Position numbers and translations under genes: made by a program. Source: Protea cynaroides (Eukaryota > Streptophyta > Magnoliopsida > Proteales > Proteaceae). From it: a stretch of 64,000 bases of DNA. The DNA lies in the NCBI GenBank assembly GCA_028583415.1, contig CM053271.1, positions 87,655,534 to 87,719,533 of the forward strand, given 5' to 3'. This document shows positions 44,554 through 56,744 of the stretch, one piece after another (the first letter of the stretch is position 1; each line of letters starts with the position of its first letter). Under the pieces are notes generated by a model. The model was given only the letters and a program-made list of their open reading frames with translations, was not told where the DNA came from and did no database searches.

Positions 44554-44999
44554 GGATGTAAATGGATCGAATTTGAACGAATACATCATTATCCGAAATC
44601 GAATATGTTTACTAATTATACCATCTGAAATTGGCCGGATTTATAAATTCATATTCGAATTCTATTTTTGACTTGATATCCAGTTAAAATCCAATTTGAA
44701 TCCGTATACACATGATAGTTTTTCAACCATAAAAAAAAAGTAGATGAAACATTAAATGGCTATATAAACATGCAGGTTATATGCGTTTTAACACTCTAAA
44801 ATCTAAGTTTATATACATCTTAACACTAGGCTAAACGGGGCAGATATAATCTAGTCCGTTTGAGTGATGATCAAATTTTGATTAAAATCCGACCCTAGAT
44901 ATCCAGATTCGTATCCGAATACAATTGTTCGAATTCAAATTCTCCTAAACAGATACGAATTCAAATCGAATCCAGATTTTCAAATATGCATTTACATCC
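44554..44999. mobile_element. Candidate hAT-like non-autonomous element
   Basis: Terminal inverted repeats GGATGTAAATG (44554-44564) and CATTTACATCC (44989-44999), with subterminal repeats of ATCCGAAT/ATTCGAAT in both directions. No convincing 8-bp target duplication, so the class is tentative. Non-coding. Confidence 0.45.
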
Positions 45000-47214
45000 T
45001 TGCTTGTATCATGCCTTGACTCTCCAAAAATACCCTGATCCAACCTTACCGATACCTTTGCTACACGGGATCGGCCTTGACCGATATAAGCTGATTTAAT
45101 CTGTGCACTAAAAACCCTATCGATAACAGCAAAAAAAAAACAATACAAATAAAAAAATCCCGTCACTTGCAATAAATTCCCAAACGTGCCCCTCCATCCT
45201 TTTACAGTTTCAAACAAACATGTACGCACTATTCTCAGGGAATTCCACGTTATAGACAGTTGAATTGGATTCAAATCGAAATTGAAATCAAACCAGCTTG
45301 ATTGGTCTGCACCAAACTGAAATAAAACCTTATTGGATAGTAATTGGGATGTATATTTAGAGTGTACGTGGTGGAAAACTGAAACCAGATGGATTGATTT
45401 GATGATCCCGAACAAAACTCACCCAAGGGGTCCAAATTGAAGCCAAATCAAATTCAACCCGACGATGGACTGATAGCCCATTAAGTCAACCTTTTATTAA
45501 ATAATAAATTTATTTATAGAAACAAAAATCGAATAGATAGATCCATTAAGAGTACATTAAGCCAGCCCCAAAAAAGACCCAAAACCCCTAAATATAAGCG
45601 TGTCAAATTAGAGACCGAACCGATTGTCCAGACCATGCTAGCATGTTATAACCCAAAACCAAATTGGTTGTTTTGTTATTGGTGTTCTAATAATTATCGA
45701 TTCTGATCTAGTTCGGGCTTGGGTGCCCCGATAAGGTTGACCATTAACCTCGAACTAATAGGAGCCCGAACTAAATTAAATCGATTGTTAAACCACTTAA
45801 AGTCTTAAAGTTTTAACACTTAACTCTTAAACTCTAAACCTAATCTCAAAAATCATAAATTCCCAACCCAATACATCGCCAAGGGGTGTTTTTATTCATT
45901 TGATAGATAATTCATTTAACATCACCCTCAATAAGTCAATCCCTCACAAAGTAAAAGGGCGTCATTCGGTCCTTACGGTTCCTTACTGCCTTAATGGGAT
46001 GGTTAATGGGTCCAAAACCAAAATGATCCGAAGATAGCCCGATAACAAACCCATAAGGAAGTGGCTTGTTAGCAAATGTGTACTGTGAAACCATACTAGT
46101 CCTAATCTCTTATTGGACATCTTTAGCACTATCCTTAAAAAGCCTAAGACCAACTTAGCCCGGGCTAAAACGGTCCAAACAGGCTCGTGCTTTGGGCCTT
46201 AATGCATAAGATCAAAATTGATTCATATCGGACGCATAGGATCGAAATTGATTCATACCGGACCAGATCTACAGATTGACATATCATCTAGGAGTGGTGT
46301 CGAACTTAAGTCCCATTAAAAGACTATCCCATCCTACATTGTAGAGGTTGGTCCTAGACTTCCAAGTCCAATTACAAAACTATCCCAACTATTTACAGAC
46401 TGCCAAGTCCAATTAAAGACTTGCAGAATCTGTTAGACAATGGTTACAATTTACAGACTTTCCTTTATCATTAAATCTATTTCACTTTCTACCAAAAAAA
46501 AAAAAAAAAATCCATTTCACTTCGCTTTCCCTCTTATTTTTGTATTTTGACGTTTCTTTCGCAGATGAAAAAACCCTCTCAACCCTCAATCGAACGGTCA
46601 TATATTTTTTCTGAATTAAGTCATTGAAAGATTTCAAAATGCTTTGCTTTGCAATTGACTTTCATATATATATATATATAATCACTTGTAATTTTACAAT
46701 TGGTTTTTATCCAGTATTTGTTGGAGATAAACCAGTGCTGCTTCAGCGATAACGATGAGTTTATAAAATTCAGAAACATTCAAAACAGTTTCAAATTCAG
46801 AGATTGACTGGCCGTGACTGTTCTTTATCACTCATTAACACACCGAAAAGAAAAAAAAAAAATCAATCTATCATTCCTCTCCTCTCCTCTCCTCTCCCCC
46901 ACAATGGTTGCAGTGGCTCTTTCTCTGTCCCTCACTCCCTCTATGCTTTGTTCATGCAAAAGTGAATTTTACATAATTGAAAAAAAAATAAATAAATAAA
47001 TAAAACAATGCTTCTTTCACTTTGGAAAGACAGAAACGAATTTCAATAAGAGTAAAATCATTACGAAGATGTGCAAGAGATGTAAGAATTAAGAATATGT
47101 CTATTGTTCTAAAAAAATTAGAATTGGAATTAACCAAAAAAAAAAAAAAAGAATTCTGATCAGTCTATCAGAAAAGAAAGCGAAGACAAACTCAGAGAGT
47201 CCCATAACTATGAA

Positions 47215-47478
47215 CTAATACGAAACGATGGTCTCGAATAAGTTTAAACCGTCAAACTCCACCCCGAACCTCAGCTTCTTTGCCTGCACCGGCGTTGAAA
47301 TCTTCTTCTTCTCCTTCTTCTTCTCAGGCGACTCTACACCGTTCACCATTGGAAACCTGTTTTGTTCAGTTCCTCTTCTAAATATTCTGTCTTGAGTTCC
47401 AGGAGAAGTAAGAAAAGAATCCAGACCCAACGACTCAGCAGCAACCATGGTGTCAAATAGACTGAATATCGAAATCAT
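47215..47478 (-). CDS. Small stress-type protein gene, copy 1 (87 aa)
   Basis: Start ATG at 47478 (MISIFSLFDTMVAAESLG) or 47448 (MVAAESLG); stop TAG at 47215. Single exon. The sequence has a near-invariant N-terminal half (LDSFLTSPGTQDRI, RRGTEQNRFP), a Lys/Glu-rich middle and the C-terminal LRFGVEFDGLNLFETIVSY. There is no signal peptide or membrane segment. From memory the C-terminal LRF-x-x-E-F-D-G-L-x-x-F-E-T-I-V pattern occurs in small uncharacterised plant proteins, some ABA- or stress-induced; this is unverified. A TATA box (47576-47584) and a G-box (47700-47705) lie upstream, and the duplicate at 61739 keeps the frame, which supports a real gene. Confidence 0.75.
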   Translation of the reverse strand: MISIFSLFDTMVAAESLGLDSFLTSPGTQDRIFRRGTEQNRFPMVNGVESPEKKKEKKKISTPVQAKKLRFGVEFDGLNLFETIVSY

Positions 47479-47575
47479 GATTGTTGATAGAAAGAAAAAG
47501 AAATATCGAATGTTTAGATGGAAATTGAAGGATCGATTGCAGGTGTGAGAGTAAAGAGAGAGACAGCAACTGAGG

Positions 47576-47584
47576 TTTATATAA
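47576..47584 (-). promoter_or_regulatory. TATA box of small gene copy 1
   Basis: TTATATAAA on the minus strand about 100 bp upstream of the ATG, conserved in copy 2. Confidence 0.75.
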
Positions 47585-47699
47585 GGAGAGAGCTTTGGAT
47601 TCTTGGAAGGTTTTCCGTTTCTGGGTATTAAAATTGGAAAGTGCCAATGAATCTGACCGCTTGCGTAGGCCGGAAGGTATCGTTCGTTTTAAAGTGAGA

Positions 47700-47705
47700 C
47701 ACGTG
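47700..47705 (-). promoter_or_regulatory. G-box/ABRE-like site of small gene copy 1
   Basis: CACGTG within GACACGTGGACCAATCA, conserved in copy 2; it carries a CCAAT sequence next to it. Such sites bind bZIP and bHLH factors, often in ABA or light responses. Confidence 0.6.
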
Positions 47706-47898
47706 GACCAATCACTCAGATAGATAGGTTTGATAAATTATATACCATACTACATCATTCCACATCTGTCGTCTGTTCTTCAAACACGTGTGATTGCTTT
47801 TACCAAAAAAGAAAAAAACACGCGTGATTGCCCTTCATCTTCATTCGTGATGATTCTCATCGGATGGCTCTTCTTTAAATACACTACGAGTTTAAATG

Positions 47899-48139
47899 GG
47901 ATCCGCATCGTCTCCTCCCGATGGTCTGGGAGGACAGTGGCAACCTTCTTTGGATGGTTGTCACGTGGCTCTCGGTGAATCTGAGACCCACGTCCGAGTC
48001 GATACCCAGCCGACAAGCCAAGCCGACAGGGGGGTGTCGGCTAGGACATAGGTCTCAGATTCACCGAGAGTCACGTGGCAACCATCCGAGGAAGGTTGCC
48101 ACCATCCTCCCAGAATGACTGGGGAGGCGATGTGAATCA
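47899..48139. mobile_element. Foldback MITE copy M1
   Basis: About 240 bp, almost entirely two long inverted arms. The ends are GGATCCGCATCGTCTCCTCC and its near complement; the arms share GGCAACC, CACGTGG and GGTGAATCTGAGACC. The centre has repeated CCGACA. The 9-bp flanks GTTTAAATG and ATTTACAGA are only partly alike. Related to M2-M4. Confidence 0.75.
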
Positions 48140-48494
48140 TTTACAGAGGAAGAGGCAATGGGCGGCTTGGGGATTCAAATCGTCTCATCTGAGTTGAGAG
48201 GCGTTCTCTTCCGACCCCTTCGAGGACATTGGCTGATTTATTTTTCTACACCAGAAGAGGCAACGGCCGGCTTGGGGGTAAGGGTGTTACTCGTTTGGTT
48301 CGGTTTAGTTTTGGTCTATTTTGAATCGGTTTCATTCTTATATTAGCAATCCTAAAATGAAACCATTGAGAAAATCCCAGTTTTTATTTATATTTATATT
48401 TATTTATTTATTTTTAATTGGGTCGGTTTAACAGTTTTTTGTCAGTCTATTATTAGGTTGTTATTGATTCAATTTGATTTCTATATGTACAAAT

Positions 48495-49724
48495 ATTTAA
48501 AAGATTATGTTAAATATTTGGTACCAATATCATGTTGGTACCAATTCGGTTTCAGTTTCAGTATAAGATTAGCTTAATAGGTTTTGATTGGGTTGTTATC
48601 GATTTGTTTATGTTTTGATCCATTCAGTTTGGGTCGTGTATTATCAATTGGTGTGGTCCAATTCCAATTTTTCATCTGGATAAATCAAGCCCAATTTAAT
48701 CCCAATAAGATTTGGATCTTTCACTCTATTTCATCTTCGATTTTCATTTTAGGCTCAATTTTGATACTCTTAGTTTGGGCTACATGTAAGGGTGTTAAAT
48801 CTAGACCCAACCCGGTAGCACAGACCAAGCCGACCGATATAACCTAAATCCAGCCTTGACCAAGCCCTTAATGGACAAGTTTCGATCTTTCGACACCGTT
48901 TCAGTCCGGACCGAACCCTTAATGGACACGTTTCGGTTTGGGCTTGTAAATGTAAAAGCCCCTTCCTAGATGAGGGAAATGAATCATTAGTTGACACTAA
49001 CATTACATAATACATGGAAACCTATATTTTTTTTTTTTTTACATACATCGAGTACCTTCCATTCATTCAATAGCAGTCCATCAACCATTAACACAGCATG
49101 AGCAACGGAAATGTAAATATATTAATTACATGGCTGGTGGCCAAAGTGTTAAATCATAAATGAACTTTAATTACAATAGCTACATAAAAAAGGTGTGGCT
49201 AAATAACAAAAACCTGCGGCCATACATAACCAAGAAAAAAAAAAGCAACTATATACAAGTTGCATCTCATAAAAGCTGTCCACAAAATAATAAAAGTGCC
49301 AAGGGATCTAGTGCCTAGTTTGGTTTTCTGTACATATTATATCCATCTGGTCTCCTACATGAATGTTTGTAAAAACATGAAAATAACTAGGATGAGCCAA
49401 AGTTCAATGAATAGTTAACTTGGTAGGAATACATGCAGTAAACATCATAAAATTAATAACATGAGTCATGAAACTAAAAATCAGTCTTAGTTCTGTATAT
49501 CTAAATAAATGCTTTGTACTTACTAGTTTTTCACATTCTTGTTCCTTGTCTAGTTAATATAATGTGATAATATTTTCTCTCACGAATTCTTCCTTGTTTT
49601 GCTATAGTTTCATGATAATGGACTATTTGTTTCTGTTTACTGTAGTTTGCTTCCTGTTTGCATGTTTCATTGACATACTCATTACTATTGTATTCTTTTG
49701 TTCTTACTTGTCTTGTTTACATGA
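48495..49724. other. Spacer with dispersed repeat fragments
   Basis: CCCTTAATGGACA-type units occur twice (about 48868-48930) and again near 54540, so a dispersed repeat is present. The remainder is AT-rich with a T run near 49027. No gene seen. Confidence 0.5.
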
Positions 49725-50170
49725 TACTGACTTAGGCTCAATGGATGTATCCACTTCTTACCTCTCTGTAAACTTGTCACTTGTTACTTGACTTGGACTC
49801 ACTAGATGCTTTCATTTCTTATCCCTTATCTGACTTGCTTAGATTCAATGGATGCTTTCTTTTCTTGTTACTTGCTTGCATTGTTTAGACTCACCGGATA
49901 CTTTCGTTTCTTATCACTTGTTTGACTCAACGGATGCTTCCATTTCTTGTCACTTGCTTAAATTGTTTAGACTCATCGGATGCTTCTGTTTCTTGCCACT
50001 TGTTTGATTCAACAAATACTACTTTTGTTTCTTGTTACTTGCTTGCATTGTTTAGACTCACCGGATATTTTCGTTTCTTGTCACTTGTTTGACTCAACGG
50101 ATGCTTCCGTTTCTTGTCACTTGCTTGCATTGTTTAAACTCATCGGATGCTTCCGTTTCTTGTCACTTGA
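49725..50170. repeat. Imperfect minisatellite
   Basis: Alternating units of about 39 and 45 bp built on CTTGTCACTTG, TTTAGACTCACCGGATGCTT and TTTCGTTTC, roughly ten repeats. The more regular pair unit is about 83-86 bp. Units in the right half are the most alike. Confidence 0.85.
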
Positions 50171-53100
50171 CCATAATGTACATGCACACCTAGACTGGTT
50201 TTCAAGGACTTTCTTTCTATATAACATGTACTAGAGACTTGTTGTCCATATCTGTTCTATCATGTTCCTTTAGGTACTAGATTCATTGTTTTCTTTTATT
50301 TCCATGACATTTTCATGTCTCTTGTACCTCAATTACTAGTTCATCATGTTCTACATGTTACTCTCCATGACAGTTATAGCATGTCTAAAGAGATGTTTCA
50401 ATATCTGTATTCCCTCTTTTCTTGACATTATTGTATTTCTTGTATGATAGAACTTGGGGTGACTGTGCACAAGTACTTGCAGTGATTAACTAATTTTCTA
50501 TCATCTCTTTATTAATGAATTTACTTCAAATTTGTTTTAGCTTATCCCTTACATTCTATTGTTGTTAGAAAGCTACTTTAAATTGATAATAGCTTGGTTG
50601 AAGTTTTCTGACCATAAACATACATATGGCAAACAAAACATACATTAACACGTCTTGCTATCCACAAGATTCTAACATTGACCATAACAAGTCCTATTTG
50701 CATTAGCACCTCATTAAGCATTTTCCAACACTATGATACATATATAGTTTTTGGAAAAGCAACTAAAAGAACATTCTCATTTTTTAGCAAAGCATATACA
50801 TCAATACACATCACCCCACATGCCATATCTGAATTCATTTGTTACTCATAAAGTTATAAATAACACATTTCATATAGTGCTTATAAAAATACTCCATCAT
50901 TGCATTCTTTTTCATATACAGAAACACACATATCAAATACAAGATTTACACCATCACATCATTCATATATGTACCATATTAGCCTACTATAAGAGGCTAA
51001 CTACGCACCTTGAGTATTCAAAATATTTCCTTAGTACCTCTTAGAACTTGGTTAGAAAATACAACAATGCATTCAATTTCACAACATGAAATTTCAACTC
51101 AAGTATGAGCTGCACTTGAGCTGCCAACAACCTTGCTTAAATATCCTTCTTTCCTTATAAAAAAAAAGAAAAGCACGAAAGGCTTATAAGAAATAACATC
51201 ATTAACCTCTCTCTATCCCTAATGCAGCTTAGAATTCAGTCTTAAATCACTTGTCACAAGTTCCTTGGCCGTACACACCACCTTACCTCCAATATTTGCT
51301 CAAAACTGTCCAAAACCTTACCTAAGCCGTTTAGAATTGGAAAGGCTTGCAAAACTCTTACATAGCCAATACTTTATCATAAATTGAACTCAAAGACCTC
51401 ATAAAAATGCTATGTTGCTTGTAAATGCCTCTGGGGAAGAACTCCAAGTGAAACAAACACAACACTTCATTTTAACTTAACCATTTCTTGTCATGGTGGT
51501 ATAACCATTCAAAAATCATTTGGGTATTAATAACTTGGGGATTAGATTCCCAAAAGTAGTCCAAAACCTCCCTTACATGTTCATAGTAGTCTCTAGGGAA
51601 GAAACCTCAAGAATACAAGTCAAAAAACCACTCAAAAAGAATGGCGGTGCAAGTTAGGCATTTTATCAAACACCTTGCAGGCAGTAAAACTGCCCACCCT
51701 ACAGAATGGTTTCAATTTGGCCTTGCTTCCCAGCCCTTTGGGCTGTGTTTCAACATCTCAAAATGATCAAGAACTTCCCAAATTAACAATGCTAATATGG
51801 TAATACCATTACTATTGCTCAAACACATTTCCCTTGTTTCCTTAACAAAACTCACATTTGGGGGAAAACTTCAAAGTTAGTGATGTAGAACTCCAATGGG
51901 AAATCAGAACTTTCAATTTCTCACATGAGAAACATACCCAAACGACAATCTTGAAGATTTAATCCCAGGTAAAAAAATTTCCTTCAATTTTTCACATGAG
52001 AACCATATCCAAACCACATGTTCATCATCTTCAACCTTTGCAAAAAAAACCCAAAATCGATTTTCCCAACTAAATCCTTATCTAACAACTTCTAAAATCA
52101 ACTTGCAGAAGGTAATAACTCACTACAATCCTTCTCCATTCCAATTTGTAAAAAGATAGATTTTCATTTCAAAGAGCTCCCCACAGCAGCTCCTTCTTCT
52201 CTTTAATGTTTCTAAGAGCTTGTAAAAGCTTAGAGAAAACTTCAAGTTTGCTATATATAATTTCTCATAATTTTTCATTTTATCAAACAAATAACTCTGT
52301 GAAAAACCCAACTCGCCCCTATATCCATCCCATTGCATGAATTTAACACTCATACATATAGGGAATCCTAAATCAGTGCTTTGTCCATCATGAGCTTCAT
52401 AAATTCCATTTTGAGCACATGCATCCACCCTCTTTTAGAATAATATGGTTCCCATATAAATTCAAGTACCAAAATTACTCATTACTAAATTTTCTTATTT
52501 ACAATGTTCCACTGTCATTATAAAACTAATTTAGAAATTTTTTCACCCAATAATGAACAGCCACCTATGGTGGGTCCCACTCACAATAGTCATATAAAAT
52601 TTTGGTCCTCACCATGCACAAATAAAATTAAAAAAAATTTAACATTAAACCACAAAGCAACCAAAACTAAAATTATAACAATTAAACTTACTTGGATACA
52701 TGGCATTTATTTCAAGCACTAACCTTTAATAAGAGTAATTTATTTAAGAAAAAATTTCACATACACCTCAAGAAGTATTGCTAACATCATCTACCACTCA
52801 CAAGTTTGGAAAATCATCAACCTCCCCTATTTAACTAATGAAAATCATTAAAATTGTTGATATGCAATTTTACCATTCATATTATAAATTTTAAAATTTA
52901 AAAATTAAATAGAATTACTAGTTTCACCCTGTGATGAGCCTTACATTTATTCTCTCTTTTCTTTTCGCTCTCACCCAAATATATATATATAATAAAAAAA
53001 AAAAAAATAAAACCAAACCTGGAAGTATCGGATTGATACTGGAGTCAAAACAGAGTTAAGCTACATACTAAAAGGATTTTAATCACCGCTTCATTTTAAA

Positions 53101-53366
53101 AAATAAAATAAAATAAAACCTGCAGCTGTCGAACAAACTAGAAAAAGCCTCGCTGCCACGGTCCACAATCTCCAGAGGCAACGACCCTAGGTGGCAGCTA
53201 CTGAAATCCCGACCCAAAAGTTGCCGTTCGGCAACCAACAAGTAATGCAATCACTCATAACCGAAACTTATAACAGATCAGCTATATATTCAAACCAAAA
53301 CATTGAGCCATTGACATACCTCTCCTGCCCTGCCCGACGAAGAACGACAGAGGCTCATTGTTGCAA

Positions 53367-53398
<32 letters not shown>

Positions 53399-54951
53399 CG
53401 ATTGGGAGAAAATTCAGTAACCAAGAGTGTTGCAGGTTTTTTTTTTTCTTCAACGGAGCCACCCCAAATTTTCACCGGAAGAGTAAATGGAACGTAGATA
53501 CAATTTTTTAATGGTTGAAAATGATATTCAGAAGAAAAATTCTAACAAAAAAAAAAAAGAGAAAGAATATCGTAGAAGTAAATTTAAAAAAAAAAAAAAA
53601 AAACAGAGGAGCGGAGCCCCTGTTTTCCTTTAAACTGTTGATGAGTTGTTAAGGATGGAACGATTTCTAATTTTATTCGGTATTGCCGCTGTTAGATTGT
53701 TCTCCTGAGATGATTGTTGTTAACGATTCACCACAACAGTCGGCAAGTGAACGAGCAAAAATCGGCAACCGAAGGAGGAGCCGTAATATAACACACCACC
53801 TACATGCGATAATACCCACATGCAATATTATTGCATGAGCTGTACACCCAGATTTTGTATCTTATTAAAACTCTATCTCTCGATTGTTGTGTTACACTTG
53901 GATTCTAATCTGTATATATTGATGTAATCTTATTCAATAGCTAAAGAAACCGAGGACTTTAGATGACTGGTCAGTTGCAATCGTCGCCGGAGACGGAGTT
54001 GCACGGACATGCTTCTTGTTGCAGCGTCATAAAGAAAAGAGAAAGAAGCTCTGCAGGATAAAATTGTCCTTTACCTTTACACTAAGGGTAGCATTAAGGG
54101 TAGCATTGTTAATGAAAAATTCAATTTAAGCTGATGTCAGCATCTAATTGGACTTTGTTAATGGTGTGAGCCTCTTTAATTAACGTTGTAAAAATTATGA
54201 GTGGTAGTTGATGATTTTTCAAACTTGTAGAAGATAGATGATGTTAGCAATACTTCTTGGGGTCTATGTGAAAATTTTCATCTATTTAAATACAACCATT
54301 ATATCATAAACACAACTATTTATAATTAAATTTTCATATTCTACAAGAACTTACAACATCAATGGATATGTCATTACGATAATTATTTACCTATGACGAC
54401 ACAGGTAAAATTTATCAAAATGCCCTTCTTTACTATACGAGCTTCTTCCACCTGTCACAACACGGTAATAAGTGAATCATTAAACATCCTAGCTAACCTA
54501 AGGTGTTACAGTAAAGCCCCACACCATTTCAGTCCGGACCGAGCCCTTAATGGACAGGTTTCGGTTGCCCGACACCGTTTCAGTCGGGACCCAAAATCAA
54601 ACCAGACCGAACCGTTAAGAAGCCCGAGCTAATCTGAATTAATTCTTTTTTGCTGCTCATATAATAACCAACTGATCAAGGATCTAATGATTTTAACTAG
54701 ATTAATGCAAATTTGTAATCTATTATCCATGCTTAGATACCCCTAAGATTAATTAAAAACTTAACAACTTACAATTGTATTAAATATAACAAAAAATGCC
54801 ATGAAAAAAAATATTGTCATGTGAAAATAACTCATGCAAAGGTAACCCGATAAACCCAATAAACCTAGCCCAGACCAATCTGGCCCTAAATCAACTCAAT
54901 GATAACCCAACATCGGACCGGCTCTTTAATTATTGTGTCTAGTGCAGCCCA
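50171..54951. other. Gene-free AT-rich spacer
   Basis: No coding region supported. It contains a purine/pyrimidine-biased stretch with a TATATATAG-like site on the minus strand near 52250 (possibly an old LTR promoter), a T28 run (about 53369-53396), several A runs, and a second dispersed repeat with CCGGACCGAGCCC near 54534. Confidence 0.5.
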
Positions 54952-55304
54952 TGTCACACCTCACTTCTGATACATATATAATTCGGAGTATGACTGAACC
55001 GACATACAATTTATGTTCGATCCAACCAAGAATCATATAAGTTGTATCAACCTCCACCAACCCTAAACCAAGTCAAATGCCATGAAACATGAATCAGAGT
55101 AAATATAACAGCGAAAATAAAACTAAATAAACCGAGCTTCTATTGATAAATAAATAAAGTCACATTGAGTTTGTTTATATATTGTTATGAATCCAAATTA
55201 ACCATCAAAAAGATGTTCATAAAGTACCTATAAAATACTTAATTCATAATCAAAAGAAATTTTATATCAAAGTTAAATAAAAATAAATGCTTGTATCGCT
55301 TTGT

Positions 55305-55541
55305 TCATTCGAACTCGCAAACATCACATTTGTAATCTCCATCGTGCTCTTCATCCTCTAGTGTCTGCATACCTAGCTGAATGAGGTTGGTAACGATAGA
55401 AGCATTCACATATTCAGCAACGGTAGTACATGCAACATCATTTAAATAAAATGGCGTGCGCAAGGGTAAATTCTCCAACTTGAACTTAGTGAAAAATAGA
55501 CAAACAACCAAGTAATAATGCATGATCAGTCTATTACACAC
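55305..55541 (-). CDS. Conserved LTR-embedded ORF of F
   Basis: Reads LVVCLFFTKFKLENLPLRTP, TTVAEYVNASIVTNLIQLG, then EDEEHDGDYKCDVCEFE plus stop. The spacing from the x-V-x-Y-V-N-A block to the C-x-x-C tail matches the other copies, and the stop lies at the equivalent place, although nucleotide similarity is low. One of the three cysteines is replaced (YKCDVC against CECNSC). The splice-like TTTTTAG is not preserved. Confidence 0.45.
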   Translation of the reverse strand: MCNRLIMHYYLVVCLFFTKFKLENLPLRTPFYLNDVACTTVAEYVNASIVTNLIQLGMQTLEDEEHDGDYKCDVCEFE

Positions 55542-56301
55542 AACAAGGGTCTATTATAATGTATGCTAGTGTTAAGGTAAGGCCTGGTCACACTCACCAT
55601 AGCTGATCATAATCTCCATGCACAGGAGAGAATGGACACGCGACACGCGCCAGCTTACACCGATAGTCCTGATGAAGCCACACGTCTACTATATAGATAG
55701 TGATAGAGCAAAAGTCTGATCAGTGACGCTCCAATGAACACTGTCACCACCTACCCCTCATCCCCCATCCATACCAATACCTGACCCCCTGTTGGCCAAG
55801 GTCACATACATGGGTAATTCTACTAATCAATCCTACATGTCATTCTATGAACCCCCTCGATACCCTAACAGAAATCCCAAGCCGTCAGTCACCTCTATAA
55901 AAGCTATCAATCCGTTAGGATACGAGGTAGCAATGGCAAGTTTTGCATAGTGGGTCAAATCCTGCAGTCTTAATTGTTTCACAACTTTTCATACAAGCAT
56001 CAATCATCACACAATCACAAGATACGTTATATTAATGCAATGCATGAAAAGTACAGATATTGGATGACATGTTATCAATCAAGATGCAACATAGGCAAAC
56101 AAATGATTAAAAACATACCAAAAATAAGTCAGGGGTTCTATCCTTACCTGAAATATGTTTAACTCTACAATTCACACTATGTGAGTTGATCTTAGTTACG
56201 CACGTGTCACCTAATATGTACATGAGGTTACTAATTATAATGTGAATTGAGACAACTTCAACTTGATATAGGGCTTCTTGAGGTTATCTAGTTGAAATAG
56301 T

Positions 56302-56483
56302 GCTGCAATCGGTATTGCTTCCAGTTACTTTCGGGAACCTTCTATTTCCATCCTGTTACAGCTTTGGTTGTTGCAGACGTGCAACCAGTTCTACTGCTGG
56401 TTACATACCGAAGCATTATTGAATTTATCCGGTCCAATCCGGTTGCAACAGTCATGCGACCGGAATAGCAACCGGACCTGGCC
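56302..56483. promoter_or_regulatory. Leader word array of F (CCGGTTGC type)
   Basis: GCAATCGG, TTGCAACCAGTT-like, CCGGTTGCAACAG, GCGACCGG and GCAACCGGACC words in both orientations, at the place of the GGTCG arrays of the other LTRs. Confidence 0.45.
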
Positions 56484-56744
56484 AAAGGGGCTGGTCTTGA
56501 GGCTTGGTTTTCTTAGAGGCACGGATCTTGCCTCCGGAACTCCCTTCGGATACCATTCCAGACTTCTGTGGTGTAAGTCTATCAACAAATCATCTGACTG
56601 GAGTTTTGACAAAGGATTTGAATCCTATCCTATGGCTTAACGAGGTTGATTAAGGGCGCACCTCCTAGGTCTAGGGTTCATTATCTTGTATTTAACCATG
56701 GATGGGCTTGAGGTCGAACCTGAGCCGACTTCGCATCTTGTGTG

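Larger units (their letters stand above)
45349..48494. repeat. Duplicated block, copy 1
   Basis: Collinear with 59401-63000 from GGATGTAT...TTTAGAGTG through the small gene to GGTTTAACAG and ATGTACAAATAT. Differences include independent MITE insertions, poly-A insertions and many substitutions. Outside the gene it consists of degenerate AT-rich sequence. Confidence 0.85.
54952..56740 (-). mobile_element. Divergent LTR F of the same superfamily (U3 end lost)
   Basis: Starts TGTCACACCTCAC like the other LTRs and keeps the order LTR ORF (55305), a leader region with the same short matches (CCATACCAATAC, TGTTGGCCAAGGTCAC), and a word array (56302-56483). No GGTCTTACA end is found; a LINE fragment begins near 56745. 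It is the oldest or most distant member here. Confidence 0.7.

Noticed and set aside
46903..46999. Short ORF MVAVALSLSL in both duplicated blocks (also 61439)
   Set aside because: Signal-peptide-like start but frames diverge after about 10 codons between copies; likely chance or dead.
49725..50170. Spaced repeats resembling a CRISPR array
   Set aside because: Units are imperfect and contiguous without unique spacers, and the genome is a plant; a minisatellite.
49980..50234. Leu/Cys-rich ORF of 84 codons in the minisatellite
   Set aside because: Translation of the repeat, no start context or homologue recognised.
52123..52428. 101-codon minus-strand ORF in the spacer
   Set aside because: AT-rich, no recognised motif or conserved partner; possibly part of an old LTR.
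53191..53397. 68-codon ORF ending in a Phe run
   Set aside because: The tail is the T28 tract; no support.
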